Source of the DNA: a virus
Virus record (IMG/VR): IMGVR_UViG_3300031602_000012
Coordinates: 1 to 37,328 of that record
Length of the DNA stretch: 37,328 nucleotides
Strand: one strand, 5' to 3'
Every line of letters begins with the position of its first letter. Position 1 is the stretch's first letter. This document shows, piece by piece, positions 1 through 7,204 of the stretch. A program made the position numbers and the translations under genes. Below the pieces are notes generated by a model that worked only from the letters and a program-made list of their open reading frames with translations, was not told the origin of the DNA and did not search any database.

Positions 1-1554
1 ATCTCTAGTGATGGTACTGCTGGATCTTCTGATGATGGTACAACTAACGCTAATATATCCATAGGAAAGGAGGCTAACCAGAACTCAACAACAGGTTCTT
101 ACACAATAGCGATTGGTGAGAATAGTCTAAGGAATGGTGGTACAGGCATTACTCATGGAGTTTTTATTGGTGCAAACACTGCCTCTAGTGGAGCAGCTTC
201 GGGTACGCGAAATACAGCAGTGGGTAATAACTCCCTTACCAGCCTTTCAACAGGTACTCATAATACAATTTTGGGGACGTATGCAGGCTCTGGAATTACT
301 ACAGGTTCACACAATATAGGCATAGGTTCGAGCGGCTTAGGTTATGCTTTCTCTACTCCAGCTTTAACAGGTTCATATAATATAGGTATGGGTTTTGAAG
401 CTGGTCATGCGATCACAACAGGGCAATACAACGTATTGAGTGGTTACCAAGCGGGTTACAGAATGACTACTGGGCTTAATAATATTGCCATAGGAAAAGA
501 AGCCTTATGGGGTAATGCCAATGGTGTCACTGGTACAGAAAATATAGCTATTGGTACTCGTACAATACAAAACGATAATGGGTCGGACTTCAATGTCGCT
601 ATTGGTTACTGGGCAGGTTTTAACATAAAGAATGGTGTGAACAACATAGCTTTAGGTAAAGAAGCTGGTAAATCTATTCTTTACGGCAGCTACAATACTA
701 TATTAGGTGCTGGTGCTGGATACAATATAGGTGTTAGTACATCTAGTTGTGTGTTCATAGGTAAGGAAGCTGGTTACAGCGAGAGTGCCTCCAACAAACT
801 CCACATAGCCAACAACTCCACGGAATCCCTAATCGAAGGTGACTTCTCCGCCAAGACACTAAACATCAACGGTGCTTTAACTGTCAACGGTGCAGCAGTT
901 GGTGGTGGAGTCAACATCACCTCAAATGCGACAGCACCTTCCAGCCCAGCAGTAGGCGACCAATGGTATGACACCACCAACGGTGTCTTGTATGTTCGGG
1001 TTACTGACGGCACAGACGCAGCATGGTTAGACATCTCCAGTGCCAACGGTACCGCCGCAGCAGGTGCTTCTGGTGGTGCTATGGAACTAATAAGCACGAC
1101 TACTGTTACCTCGGCTACCGCTAGTATCTCGTTTACGAATATGACAGGTTATAAGAAGTATATTTTAATGGCTAATGGTGAGTTGACTGCGGCTAAGAAC
1201 TGTTATTTCCAACTCGGCACAAGTGGTAGTTATGTAACGAGCGGTTACAATTATAATTCGCACTACTTCGCCAATGCCACGGCTAGCTATTATGGCGCAG
1301 CAAGTGCAAGTGCAAGCTCCACAAGCCTAACCTTTCATGGCTACGGTTCCCAACTTTCAGCCGTACTGACAGTAACGCCTAATAGCACTAACACGTTAGT
1401 TAGGTTTGCTTCTGAGGGGATGGACGGAACTAATACATCTGGTAAAGATGGTGTTGTGTTCTTAGCAGGCACAGTGGCGGATAGCATAGAAATTGTCGTC
1501 AATGGTGGCACTATCGCAACAGGAACCTTCTCACTCTACGGCATCAAATCTTAA
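1..1554 (+). CDS. Tail fibre protein, 5'-truncated by window start
   Basis: The reading frame is open from base 1, so the true start lies outside the window; the first in-frame ATG is at 220 but the same repeat pattern continues upstream of it. The protein is built of short degenerate repeats of the type NIAIGKEAG / NVLSGYQAGY, which resemble the left-handed beta-roll of YadA-like adhesin heads. They are followed by the conserved LHIANNSTESLIEGDF segment (near 800-845) and by a C-terminal domain that opens with GGAMELISTTTVTSATAS. The same C-terminal opening recurs in the next gene. Its role is probably host receptor recognition as a trimeric fibre (inferred). The repeat family is also present at 34.9-35.9 kb and 36.4-37.2 kb. 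Confidence 0.85.
   Translation: MSSDGTAGSSDDGTTNANISIGKEANQNSTTGSYTIAIGENSLRNGGTGITHGVFIGANTASSGAASGTRNTAVGNNSLTSLSTGTHNTILGTYAGSGITTGSHNIGIGSSGLGYAFSTPALTGSYNIGMGFEAGHAITTGQYNVLSGYQAGYRMTTGLNNIAIGKEALWGNANGVTGTENIAIGTRTIQNDNGSDFNVAIGYWAGFNIKNGVNNIALGKEAGKSILYGSYNTILGAGAGYNIGVSTSSCVFIGKEAGYSESASNKLHIANNSTESLIEGDFSAKTLNINGALTVNGAAVGGGVNITSNATAPSSPAVGDQWYDTTNGVLYVRVTDGTDAAWLDISSANGTAAAGASGGAMELISTTTVTSATASISFTNMTGYKKYILMANGELTAAKNCYFQLGTSGSYVTSGYNYNSHYFANATASYYGAASASASSTSLTFHGYGSQLSAVLTVTPNSTNTLVRFASEGMDGTNTSGKDGVVFLAGTVADSIEIVVNGGTIATGTFSLYGIKS
931..1001 (+). repeat. 71-base direct repeat, copy A (fibre gene)
   Basis: Identical to the last 71 bases of the window (37258-37328). It lies in the fibre region that joins the repeat body to the C-terminal domain. 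Confidence 0.9.
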
Positions 1555-1566
1555 TAGGAGATTCAC

Positions 1567-2436
1567 ATGGCAATTTATGATTACACATCTGGCGGCTTCC
1601 CTGCCTCCCCAGCGTCAGGTGACACTCTCGCTATGAAAGGTACAACCTACAGCTACAACGGCAGCGCGTGGGAAGTGCAAACAGCAGGGACAACAAGTTA
1701 CACCTACACAGCCACCAGTGGGCAGACAGCATTTACAGGGGCAGACACTGGCAGTAAAACACTAGCCTATACCTCTGGCAATGTTCATGTATTCCTTAAC
1801 GGTGTACTCCTTGACGCAGCAGACTACACAGCCACATCAGGCACTACCATCACACTGGCTACAGGCGCAGTCACAGGCGACACCTTACGAGTTGTTGCTT
1901 ATGGTGTTCTAGTTGCATCAGGGGGTGGTGGCGCTATGGAGTTGATTAGCACGACTACTGTTACTTCTGCTACTGCTAGTGTTAGTTTCACGGGGTTAAG
2001 CGCAGACAGTGTTTATAAGCTCGTTGCAAATGTCATCCTATCAGACGGTGAACGTCTGAGACTAAACGTGTCTTCTGATAACGGGTCTACTTATAAAACG
2101 GACACCAACTATAAATTTCAAGGCAGGCAGGCATACACTCCTAGCACAGCGTACAACGGCTACAACCAAGACTCATCTTTAGTTACGTCAGGGTTAGCAA
2201 TAAACTTTCTTAATAGTGAGATTTTGAGTGAGATTACTTTCTCTACCAAAGGCATCTTCAAGTATCAAGTTACAACAAGTGGTACTGATACCACTTCGTC
2301 TAATAGTGTCAGAGGTTGGGTTGCCCAAGGTGTATATGATGCTACGTTGGCAGTTAATGCCATATCGTTGACTGCAAATGGTTCGCAGACTATTAGCTCA
2401 GGAACACTCTCACTCTACAAAATCAAAGATTCATAA
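1567..2436 (+). CDS. Second short tail-fibre / receptor-binding protein
   Basis: This 289-residue protein starts at ATG 1567, 12 bases after the previous stop, with AGGAG at 1556-1560 as ribosome binding site. It has a short N-terminal module (TYSYNGSAWEVQ), then a beta-rich module (VHVFLNGVLLDAADYT) seen in many marine phage fibres. A glycine linker leads to a C-terminal domain beginning AMELISTTTVTSATAS, which is nearly identical to the start of the C-terminal domain of the upstream fibre gene. It lacks the YadA-like repeats. It is probably an alternative or accessory receptor-binding tip; the exact place in the virion is inferred. Confidence 0.75.
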   Translation: MAIYDYTSGGFPASPASGDTLAMKGTTYSYNGSAWEVQTAGTTSYTYTATSGQTAFTGADTGSKTLAYTSGNVHVFLNGVLLDAADYTATSGTTITLATGAVTGDTLRVVAYGVLVASGGGGAMELISTTTVTSATASVSFTGLSADSVYKLVANVILSDGERLRLNVSSDNGSTYKTDTNYKFQGRQAYTPSTAYNGYNQDSSLVTSGLAINFLNSEILSEITFSTKGIFKYQVTTSGTDTTSSNSVRGWVAQGVYDATLAVNAISLTANGSQTISSGTLSLYKIKDS

Positions 2437-2453
2437 ACTAAGGAACAACTCTC

Positions 2454-2699
2454 ATGACTACTAATATATTCAAAATGGTTAACGGCGTAACAGTCGAGCT
2501 AACCGAAGCAGAAAACAACCAACGTATTGCAGAAGGTGATGCAGTACAAGCAGAGCAAGATGCTAGAGCGTGGCTAGATGGTCGCTTGTCTGAATACCCT
2601 GCAATAGCAGAACAGTTAGACAACATCTACCACAATGGCATTGATGCGTGGAAAGCTGATATTGCAGAAATTAAAACCAAATACCCTAAACCAGTTTAA
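2454..2699 (+). CDS. XkdW-like small tail-associated protein
   Basis: 81 residues, acidic and helical. The C-terminal half (YPAIAEQLDNIYHNGIDAWK, then KTKYPKP) matches the pattern I know from the XkdW family of small phage proteins encoded next to tail-fibre genes. The function of that family is unknown; a fibre assembly or chaperone role is only suggested by position. RBS AAGGAA lies at 2440-2445. No membrane segment is seen. Confidence 0.6.
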   Translation: MTTNIFKMVNGVTVELTEAENNQRIAEGDAVQAEQDARAWLDGRLSEYPAIAEQLDNIYHNGIDAWKADIAEIKTKYPKPV

Positions 2700-2711
2700 G
2701 AGAATTAAATT

Positions 2712-2969
2712 ATGAGAGCTTTAACTACTACAATCGTAGAAACCAACACAGCAAACCAAGTGCAACTAACGGGATTTGTTGATAACCGTGAAGAGGGTCG
2801 AGTAGAGATTCACTACATGATTCTACTAGAGGATGGTACGCCATTTAAACGCAACGTGCTGACCATTGAAGGTGATGATATTGCAGCGTTTTATACTGAC
2901 ATTGGCGTGGACTTTGATGCACAAGTTAAAGAGGCTCTGTACGCAAAGGTAGTCGGCAATTTGGGATAG
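2712..2969 (+). CDS. Hypothetical phage protein
   Basis: 85 residues, starting 12 bases after the preceding stop behind AAGAGAA. It is rich in beta-forming residues in the first half (IVETNTANQVQLTGFVDNRE) and acidic overall, with no signal peptide or transmembrane segment. I do not recognise a family. It sits between a fibre-associated gene and the lysis cassette in a tightly packed rightward operon, so a late-expressed accessory virion or lysis-related role is possible but unproven. Confidence 0.6.
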   Translation: MRALTTTIVETNTANQVQLTGFVDNREEGRVEIHYMILLEDGTPFKRNVLTIEGDDIAAFYTDIGVDFDAQVKEALYAKVVGNLG

Positions 2970-2972
2970 ATC

Positions 2973-3161
2973 ATGTGGTCAACTGTTACCGAGGTTTACC
3001 CAATGTATGTCGCTCCAGCACTTGCTCCCGCAGGTCAGGTACACATCATTGAGCCTCGGACAGATGACCATGTACGTTACAACGTACAACGCATCACAGG
3101 TATTGTCGCCTACGGGCGACACGGGCCATTATCCACTTTGCACTGGGTGACAAAATGCTAG
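2973..3161 (+). CDS. Small hypothetical protein overlapping next gene
   Basis: 62 residues, starting 3 bases after the previous stop and overlapping the next start by 7 bases; this tight packing is the main support. A weak GGGA precedes the ATG. No family is recognised. Its 3' half contains two strong inverted repeats (3071-3088 and 3105-3120), so the DNA may be constrained as RNA structure as well as, or instead of, as protein. Confidence 0.45.
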   Translation: MWSTVTEVYPMYVAPALAPAGQVHIIEPRTDDHVRYNVQRITGIVAYGRHGPLSTLHWVTKC

Positions 3162-3595
3162 CCGAATTAGCAATCGCTAATGCTGCGTTTCAGGTCATCA
3201 AGAACACCTTGAGTAACGGGGGGGAGCTGCTATCCGCAGGTAAGGCAGTAGGTGAATACTTTGGTGCTGAGAAAGCAATAGCCAAGCAGGTTGAAGCTGG
3301 CACAGGCAATGTGCTTGAAGCGTTCCAAGCCAAGGAGCAGTTAAGAAAACAGGAAGAGCAACTGAAATATATGCTCAACAAATCACGACTGCAAGGGTAT
3401 TCAGATTTTCTTGCATTCAAACAGCAGTACACTAGGGACTTGCGCGAGGCCGAGAAAGAAAAGGCTCGTAAGAAGTATAGGAGACAGCAGGCCATTGAAG
3501 AAAACGTAACAGTTGCTTTAAAGGCATGTGCAATAATTTTAGTTATAATGGCAGCACTCTTCGGTGTTGCACTATATGTTAAGGGAATAAGATGA
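3155..3595 (+). CDS. Membrane-anchored coiled-coil protein (lysis region)
   Basis: 146 residues. The N-terminal third is small-residue rich. Residues about 55-115 form a highly charged helical stretch (EAFQAKEQLRKQEEQLKYML and later EAEKEKARKKYRR) consistent with a coiled coil. Residues about 122-142 form one hydrophobic helix (ALKACAIILVIMAALFGVAL). The stop overlaps the next gene (ATGA). Next to the holin-like and endolysin genes, it could be a spanin-like or holin-accessory protein, although the membrane anchor is C-terminal, unlike a typical Rz i-spanin. Confidence 0.6.
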   Translation: MLAELAIANAAFQVIKNTLSNGGELLSAGKAVGEYFGAEKAIAKQVEAGTGNVLEAFQAKEQLRKQEEQLKYMLNKSRLQGYSDFLAFKQQYTRDLREAEKEKARKKYRRQQAIEENVTVALKACAIILVIMAALFGVALYVKGIR

Positions 3596-3813
3596 TGTCA
3601 GGAATGTCGGACTTTGAAGCAGGCCAGCTAGTACATTTAGTTACCCAGCTAAACAAAGATGTTGAGAGTTTGACTATCACTATGGCTAAACTTAATGAGA
3701 GGTTGGCAGCGCAAGAGTTGCAGCTAGCTAAAGGTAAGGGTATGGCAGCAGGCGCATTAGTGTTGGCTGCTATACTTGGTGGTGTAAGTTCTTATTTTGT
3801 CAGTAGGATGTAA
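3592..3813 (+). CDS. XhlA/holin-like small membrane protein
   Basis: 73 residues with an amphipathic helical N-terminus (LNKDVESLTITMAKLNERLA) and a single C-terminal transmembrane helix (GMAAGALVLAAILGGVSSYF). This layout is that of hemolysin XhlA-type phage lysis proteins, which help the endolysin act or act as holins. It starts within the stop of the preceding gene (ATGATG at 3592) and ends 5 bases before the endolysin start, so it is translationally linked to the lysis cassette. A later in-frame ATG at 3604 is an alternative start. Confidence 0.65.
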   Translation: MMSGMSDFEAGQLVHLVTQLNKDVESLTITMAKLNERLAAQELQLAKGKGMAAGALVLAAILGGVSSYFVSRM

Positions 3814-3818
3814 CGACT

Positions 3819-4226
3819 ATGACTTTTAAACTAGGCCAAAACTCACTTAATAATATTGCTGGTGTTGACCCTCGGCTCATAATGATTGTTGACCATGCGA
3901 TTCAAATTAGTAATATTGACTTCGGCATTCCTTCTTCTGGTGGGCTGCGTACCACTGAAGATCAAGCCGCACTGTTCACAGCAGGAGTCTCTAAGGCTGA
4001 TGGACGTACCCATAAATCCTACCACCAGACAGGTAAGGCCGTGGATGTGTACGCTTACGTTGACGGCAAAGCCTCATGGGATACAGCCCACCTTGCACTG
4101 GTAGCTGTAGCGATGTTGCAGGCCGCTTCGTTTTATAAGATACCATTAGAATCTGGGGTGCTATGGAACAAGAAGGGCGCACTGTACGGGTGGGACTGCC
4201 CACACTTCCAACTGGTAGGGGATTGA
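3819..4226 (+). CDS. Endolysin, M15-family peptidase
   Basis: 135 residues. It shows the M15 zinc peptidase signature SxHxxGxAxD as SYHQTGKAVD (S67, H69, G72, D76), with the third zinc ligand expected at H129 in CPHFQL near the C-terminus. The family cleaves peptidoglycan cross-bridges (D-Ala-D-Ala or L-Ala-D-Glu type endopeptidase), and it is the only recognisable peptidoglycan hydrolase in the window. There is no cell-wall-binding domain and no signal peptide, typical of endolysins of phages of Gram-negative hosts that depend on a holin. It is flanked by membrane-protein genes. Confidence 0.88.
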   Translation: MTFKLGQNSLNNIAGVDPRLIMIVDHAIQISNIDFGIPSSGGLRTTEDQAALFTAGVSKADGRTHKSYHQTGKAVDVYAYVDGKASWDTAHLALVAVAMLQAASFYKIPLESGVLWNKKGALYGWDCPHFQLVGD

Positions 4227-4227
4227 T

Positions 4228-4665
4228 ATGTGGCTTAACTTCTTAAAGCCTATTGGCGATGTGGTTAGCACCGTGATTAAGGGTAGGCAAGCGGTGTCAG
4301 CAGCTAAGTCAGCAGCAACCATCATAGGTATTCAAGCTGACGCAGATGTGAAGGTAGCTGGTGTAAGGGCAGCTAACAAACTAGCAGACAGTGGGCAGAC
4401 ACAGGACTACAACCTAGACCTAGTGGCCATGCAGCAGATGGAGAAGTCATACCTTGATGAAGTGATGATTGCCCTACTACTGGTTCCAATAGCAGCATCA
4501 TTTGTAGGGTATCAAGATGAAGTAACGGCAGCGTTTGAATCGTTTGCCGTTATGCCAGAGTGGTATCAGTACCTAGTGATTGGTGTGTACGTGGTTAAGT
4601 TCGGTATGCGTGGACTACTAACCAAGCTAGTCTCAGGCAAGCTCAGTGCGGTCAAGTTAAAATAG
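4228..4665 (+). CDS. Putative holin / two-helix membrane protein
   Basis: 145 residues starting 1 base after the endolysin stop. After an alanine-rich N-terminal helix, two hydrophobic segments occur at about 73-90 (DEVMIALLLVPIAASFVGY) and 112-128 (WYQYLVIGVYVVKFGM). The pattern recalls GTA-type holins with several transmembrane helices but the match is loose. Position directly after the endolysin supports a lysis role. The last 14 bases overlap a convergent small gene on the other strand. I see no rightward terminator after the gene. Confidence 0.6.
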   Translation: MWLNFLKPIGDVVSTVIKGRQAVSAAKSAATIIGIQADADVKVAGVRAANKLADSGQTQDYNLDLVAMQQMEKSYLDEVMIALLLVPIAASFVGYQDEVTAAFESFAVMPEWYQYLVIGVYVVKFGMRGLLTKLVSGKLSAVKLK

Positions 4666-4819
4666 CTTCAAGCTCATTATTCAATAATGCTATCCGCATT
4701 TCATTGTAGGTATTGAACGTCTGGTTCTTGCCTACTTTTACTGCGGCTTCATAGTTAGCAATCTCGCCCTTGACGTAATCCAGTTTTTTCTGGAGTAGTA
4801 TCTTTTCTTTTAAATTCAT
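4652..4819 (-). CDS. Small hypothetical protein (55 aa), convergent overlap
   Basis: The frame from ATG at 4819 to TGA at 4652 gives 55 residues starting MNLKEKILLQKKLDYVKGEI, with a good GAGGTG ribosome site upstream. It is lysine- and glutamate-rich and helical; no family recognised. It overlaps the upstream gene's 3' end (4755-4819) on the same strand and overlaps the convergent rightward membrane-protein gene by 14 bases. It is the last gene of the leftward early block. Confidence 0.6.
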   Translation of the reverse strand: MNLKEKILLQKKLDYVKGEIANYEAAVKVGKNQTFNTYNEMRIALLNNELEAILT

Positions 4820-5126
4820 TTAACACCTCATTTATTAGGGCTTTACGCTTCTTTCTTATAGCTTCGTAAAGGTTGTTTGTTGCGACTGCGCCAGTGCAGG
4901 AATTAGCTGACCTGCCTAGATATTCGCCACATTCCTCATACGAGCATTTCAATACACGCAGTTCTACAAGGAAGCGTAGGTCTGATTCAGGCCAAAGGAT
5001 CTGTTCACGGGGAACGATTTTAACCTTTATATCGGTGATATGCCCACTACCAAAGTTATATTTCTTTTCCTTGGGCTTAGATTTAGTAAAGACGGCTGGT
5101 ATTTTAGGCTTCCATATAATGCTCAT
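4755..5126 (-). CDS. HTH-type DNA-binding-like protein
   Basis: 123 residues. The middle part (WPESDLRFLVELRVLKCSYE, then EECGEYLGRSANSC) resembles Myb/GcrA-like helix-turn-helix domains in which a Trp-Pro-Glu segment is followed by a recognition helix with small residues. The N- and C-termini are basic. The start overlaps the preceding stop by 4 bases (ATGA), indicating translational coupling. Likely a DNA-binding or regulatory early protein; target unknown. Confidence 0.6.
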   Translation of the reverse strand: MSIIWKPKIPAVFTKSKPKEKKYNFGSGHITDIKVKIVPREQILWPESDLRFLVELRVLKCSYEECGEYLGRSANSCTGAVATNNLYEAIRKKRKALINEVLNEFKRKDTTPEKTGLRQGRDC

Positions 5127-5305
5127 TTTAAATCCTCAGAGTTTATATCTTCCACCACGCAGCTCGGAGACAAGCCTAGCTTCACACGATCCTTTGGCCG
5201 AGTGTCTTCACCCACTGGCACATCCTTCTTACCATAGATCCTATCGTACCCTTCAGAATAATTCTTGTTCATCGGCTTCGAGATTGGTTTATCTTTTGCA
5301 GTCAT
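5123..5305 (-). CDS. Small hypothetical protein
   Basis: 60 residues, hydrophilic, with a conserved-looking C-terminus (VKLGLSPSCVVEDINSEDLK). The ATG at 5305 has GGAGTAATACC upstream as ribosome site. The stop overlaps the next start by 4 bases. No domain recognised. Similar short proteins with a LGLSPSCVVED tail occur, from memory, in marine podoviruses near DNA-metabolism genes, which I cannot verify here. Confidence 0.6.
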   Translation of the reverse strand: MTAKDKPISKPMNKNYSEGYDRIYGKKDVPVGEDTRPKDRVKLGLSPSCVVEDINSEDLK

Positions 5306-5315
5306 GGTATTACTC

Positions 5316-5453
5316 CTAGTCTTTCATCCAGTATCTAAACTTATCTGCTAAGGCTTTTATTCTAGCTTTCTTAGCAGCAGCTTCAGCCTCCTTATCTGGA
5401 GGAAGCTTATCTGGTAGTTTTTTGGGTGGGGTTTTGTTCACTTCATATTTCAT
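5316..5453 (-). CDS. Small basic protein (45 aa)
   Basis: ATG at 5453, stop TAG at 5316-5318, 45 residues beginning MKYEVNKTPPKKLPDKLPPD and ending KFRYWMKD. A strong AAGGAG site sits 6 bases before the start. It is proline- and lysine-rich then alanine/lysine helical, suggesting a nucleic-acid or protein-binding peptide, with no family match. It lies between two same-strand genes with short spacing, supporting that it is real. Confidence 0.6.
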   Translation of the reverse strand: MKYEVNKTPPKKLPDKLPPDKEAEAAAKKARIKALADKFRYWMKD

Positions 5454-5467
5454 AAACTTCTCCTTGG

Positions 5468-5749
5468 TTAGAATAGCTGAACAACGAGACTGCCGTTATC
5501 CATTTCAAGTACCAGCGTCATTTCGTAAAGGTCTTCGATACAATGTACATCATCATAAGCGAGGGCTACATCTTCAATACTATCGAACTCTTCCCACTCA
5601 CAACAGATGGCAATAACATCTAAGTGGTAGTTCTCGAACTCATCAAAGTAATCGAACATCACACATAAAGCTGCGTAGCTAAACTGGTCTGGACGCATCG
5701 CCTTGAAAGCATCTTGGAATTCACTATGGTTTACAGTCTGGAATATCAT
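5468..5749 (-). CDS. Conserved-type hypothetical phage protein
   Basis: 93 residues, acidic, containing FSYAALCVMFDYFDEFENYH followed by LDVIAICCEWEEFDSIEDVA. This pattern is familiar from a small family widespread in tailed phages, function unknown. It is first in its own transcription unit: a sigma-70-like promoter and an inverted repeat lie immediately upstream (5763-5812). It therefore probably heads the 4652-5749 early leftward operon. Confidence 0.7.
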   Translation of the reverse strand: MIFQTVNHSEFQDAFKAMRPDQFSYAALCVMFDYFDEFENYHLDVIAICCEWEEFDSIEDVALAYDDVHCIEDLYEMTLVLEMDNGSLVVQLF

Positions 5750-5762
5750 GGGAACCGCCTTT

Positions 5763-5776
5763 GTTAATTGATTAAC
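5763..5776. promoter_or_regulatory. Inverted-repeat operator candidate GTTAATTGATTAAC
   Basis: A 14-base inverted repeat (6-base arms, 2-base centre) begins 9 bases beyond the -10 box of the leftward promoter. Related inverted repeats with GTTAA/TTAAC character sit just past the -10 boxes at 10008 and 12941, suggesting binding by a common phage regulator. Confidence 0.45.
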
Positions 5777-5784
5777 TTGACTTC

Positions 5785-5812
5785 ACTATAACATATTTGT
5801 AGATGATGTAAA
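5785..5812 (-). promoter_or_regulatory. Leftward sigma-70-like promoter
   Basis: On the minus strand TTTACA (5807-5812) and TATAGT (5785-5790) are separated by 16 bases, 5/6 matches at each box, and lie upstream of the gene starting at 5749. Confidence 0.6.
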
Positions 5813-5855
5813 CACTTGTGTAGAAGAAATGCTGAAATGTCGTAAAAAAATATTA

Positions 5856-6446
5856 TTATTTTGCTATGTACTTATTGAATTTCTTCTTAATCCGTAACTT
5901 GCGGGTGAATATTTGCTTGATTCTGGTTAGGTATTTTATGTCATGCCTTACAATATCGTTGTTGCTTTCTAATAGCACAACTTTAGCCAGACTAATACGG
6001 GGTATTAATTTCAATCTATAGGCACAAATATTCCCCCCTAAATACCTGTTGCAACGTGAACACTGGCGATGGCAGTTCCATAAATTAAAACTTAGGTGTC
6101 TAGCTGCCCCTCTACTACGGTAATGCCCAGCGTCCCAGTACCCACCAACACCCTTATGCGCTCCAGAAACTTCACAACTTATGCAAGGTAGATCACGATC
6201 ACGGTATCTGACGTATGTGTTAAAGGCTATTTGAGCTTCTACGCGCCACTGTGAGGCTGTTTTAAGTTCCAACCTTAACCTAGTATCACTTTCCTTCTTG
6301 CGCTTCTCTACGGTGAATGGAGCCAGCTTCTTGCCATGCTCCACCACGCAGGACATAGAACAGAAAAAGCCGAGCGGGACTTTGATCCCTGACTCAGCCA
6401 ATTGGTACTCTTTACAATGTCGGCACTTCTTCTTTGCATTAGCCAT
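5856..6446 (-). CDS. ninG: NinG/Rap-type recombination endonuclease
   Basis: 196 residues. The protein has an N-terminal zinc-finger-like cluster (CRHC near residue 8, FCSMSC near 28) and the HNH-like core CISC...YWDAGHYRSRGAARHLSFN...NCHRQCSRCNRYLGGN that is diagnostic of the lambda NinG (Rap) family. Lambda Rap is a structure-specific nuclease acting on D-loops and Holliday junctions in Red recombination. Here it is next to NinB and in the same block as Erf, so it probably resolves phage recombination intermediates. The start overlaps the end of the NinB-like gene by 8 bases. Confidence 0.9.
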   Translation of the reverse strand: MANAKKKCRHCKEYQLAESGIKVPLGFFCSMSCVVEHGKKLAPFTVEKRKKESDTRLRLELKTASQWRVEAQIAFNTYVRYRDRDLPCISCEVSGAHKGVGGYWDAGHYRSRGAARHLSFNLWNCHRQCSRCNRYLGGNICAYRLKLIPRISLAKVVLLESNNDIVRHDIKYLTRIKQIFTRKLRIKKKFNKYIAK

Positions 6447-6912
6447 AAGATTGCTTTTGAGTCTCGTATGCTTCTAATGAATGGTCGGTAAATTCTACCC
6501 CAAACTCAGCACCCTTTACGAATATGTACTCAATGTACTCACTGCCAATCTTCTTATTGAAGCTTTTAGTGGTAGGTCGATGGGCTACCATGTAGGTTCC
6601 ACATAAACTAATCGAGAATGAATTACCCTCACTTAAAGGCTCACCCATTAACTGCTTCTCTCTGGCAAACTCAGATACAAGAAGATCCTTCCATTGAGCT
6701 AGGGTAGTTTTACCACCCACTCTATTAGCCTGCTTTTGTATGTCACCTATCATAGCGTGTTGGCATTTCTCTTGTAGCCTAGACTGACGCTCACGGCCTA
6801 GTGTCAGGAGTACAGGCTCACCGCTACGCAAACCCTTATTAGTAGTCTCCCACACCTTGGTCATTTCAGTCTTCACATTATCCAGCGTAACCACAAACTC
6901 AATATCAGCCAT
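6439..6912 (-). CDS. ninB: NinB-type recombination mediator
   Basis: 157 residues. The combination of RQSRLQEKCQHAMIGDIQKQ, an ETKKT-like middle with QWKDLLVSEF, and a C-terminal YIEYIFVKGAEFGVEF matches the lambda NinB (Orf) family. Lambda Orf binds single-stranded DNA and helps load annealing proteins in RecFOR-independent recombination. It overlaps the regulator gene upstream by 8 bases and NinG downstream by 8 bases, forming a compact cassette. No missing segment is apparent. Confidence 0.85.
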   Translation of the reverse strand: MADIEFVVTLDNVKTEMTKVWETTNKGLRSGEPVLLTLGRERQSRLQEKCQHAMIGDIQKQANRVGGKTTLAQWKDLLVSEFAREKQLMGEPLSEGNSFSISLCGTYMVAHRPTTKSFNKKIGSEYIEYIFVKGAEFGVEFTDHSLEAYETQKQSYG

Positions 6913-7117
6913 TGTCAGCCCCCAATGTAATGAACTCAGTAAGGGTGATGTTAAAGTGATCAGCGAAGCGAATGGCTAGGGATATTTTCATATCGCGTCC
7001 GTTCCTCCAGCGCATAATCTGCTGCGGGTGTACTTTAAATATCCTAGCTAGGTCAGAGCTATTTACTTGGGCTTTTGCTTGGGCTACTCTCAGCGATGAG
7101 CCGATGTTAATTTCCAT
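6905..7117 (-). CDS. Cro/CI-like helix-turn-helix regulator
   Basis: 70 residues, one HTH domain: VNSSDLARIFKVHPQQIMRW (helices 2-3, residues about 18-37) followed by RNGRDMKISLAIRFADHFNI, the usual layout of Cro/CI-type regulators. There is no oligomerisation or cleavage domain, so it is Cro-like in size. It may be the factor acting on the GTTAA/TTAAC inverted repeats downstream of early promoters, but this link is inferred. A TATAAT on the minus strand at about 7141-7149 could serve as its -10 box; no good -35 is visible. Confidence 0.8.
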   Translation of the reverse strand: MEINIGSSLRVAQAKAQVNSSDLARIFKVHPQQIMRWRNGRDMKISLAIRFADHFNITLTEFITLGADNG

Positions 7118-7168
7118 TATTTGATTCCCCTCTTTATGCTATTATATTATTTGCTCCAGTAAGACCTT

Positions 7169-7195
7169 CCCCGCCTTAAAACAGCGGGGCTTTTT
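7169..7195 (+). terminator. Rightward intrinsic terminator inside leftward block
   Basis: Stem CCCCGC (7169-7174) pairs with GCGGGG (7184-7189), followed by C and five T on the plus strand. The minus-strand reading has no T-run. It therefore stops rightward transcription, opposite to the flanking genes. Confidence 0.7.
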
Positions 7196-7204
7196 CTGCC
7201 TAGA

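Noticed and set aside
774-1097. Minus-strand ORF of 107 codons within the fibre gene, with a similar one at 37098-37307
   Set aside because: Both are shadows of the same conserved fibre segment, with proline/alanine-rich low-quality translation and no ribosome site.
5840-5865. AT-only stem with U-run after ninG on the minus strand
   Set aside because: The stem has no G-C pairs and would be too weak for intrinsic termination.
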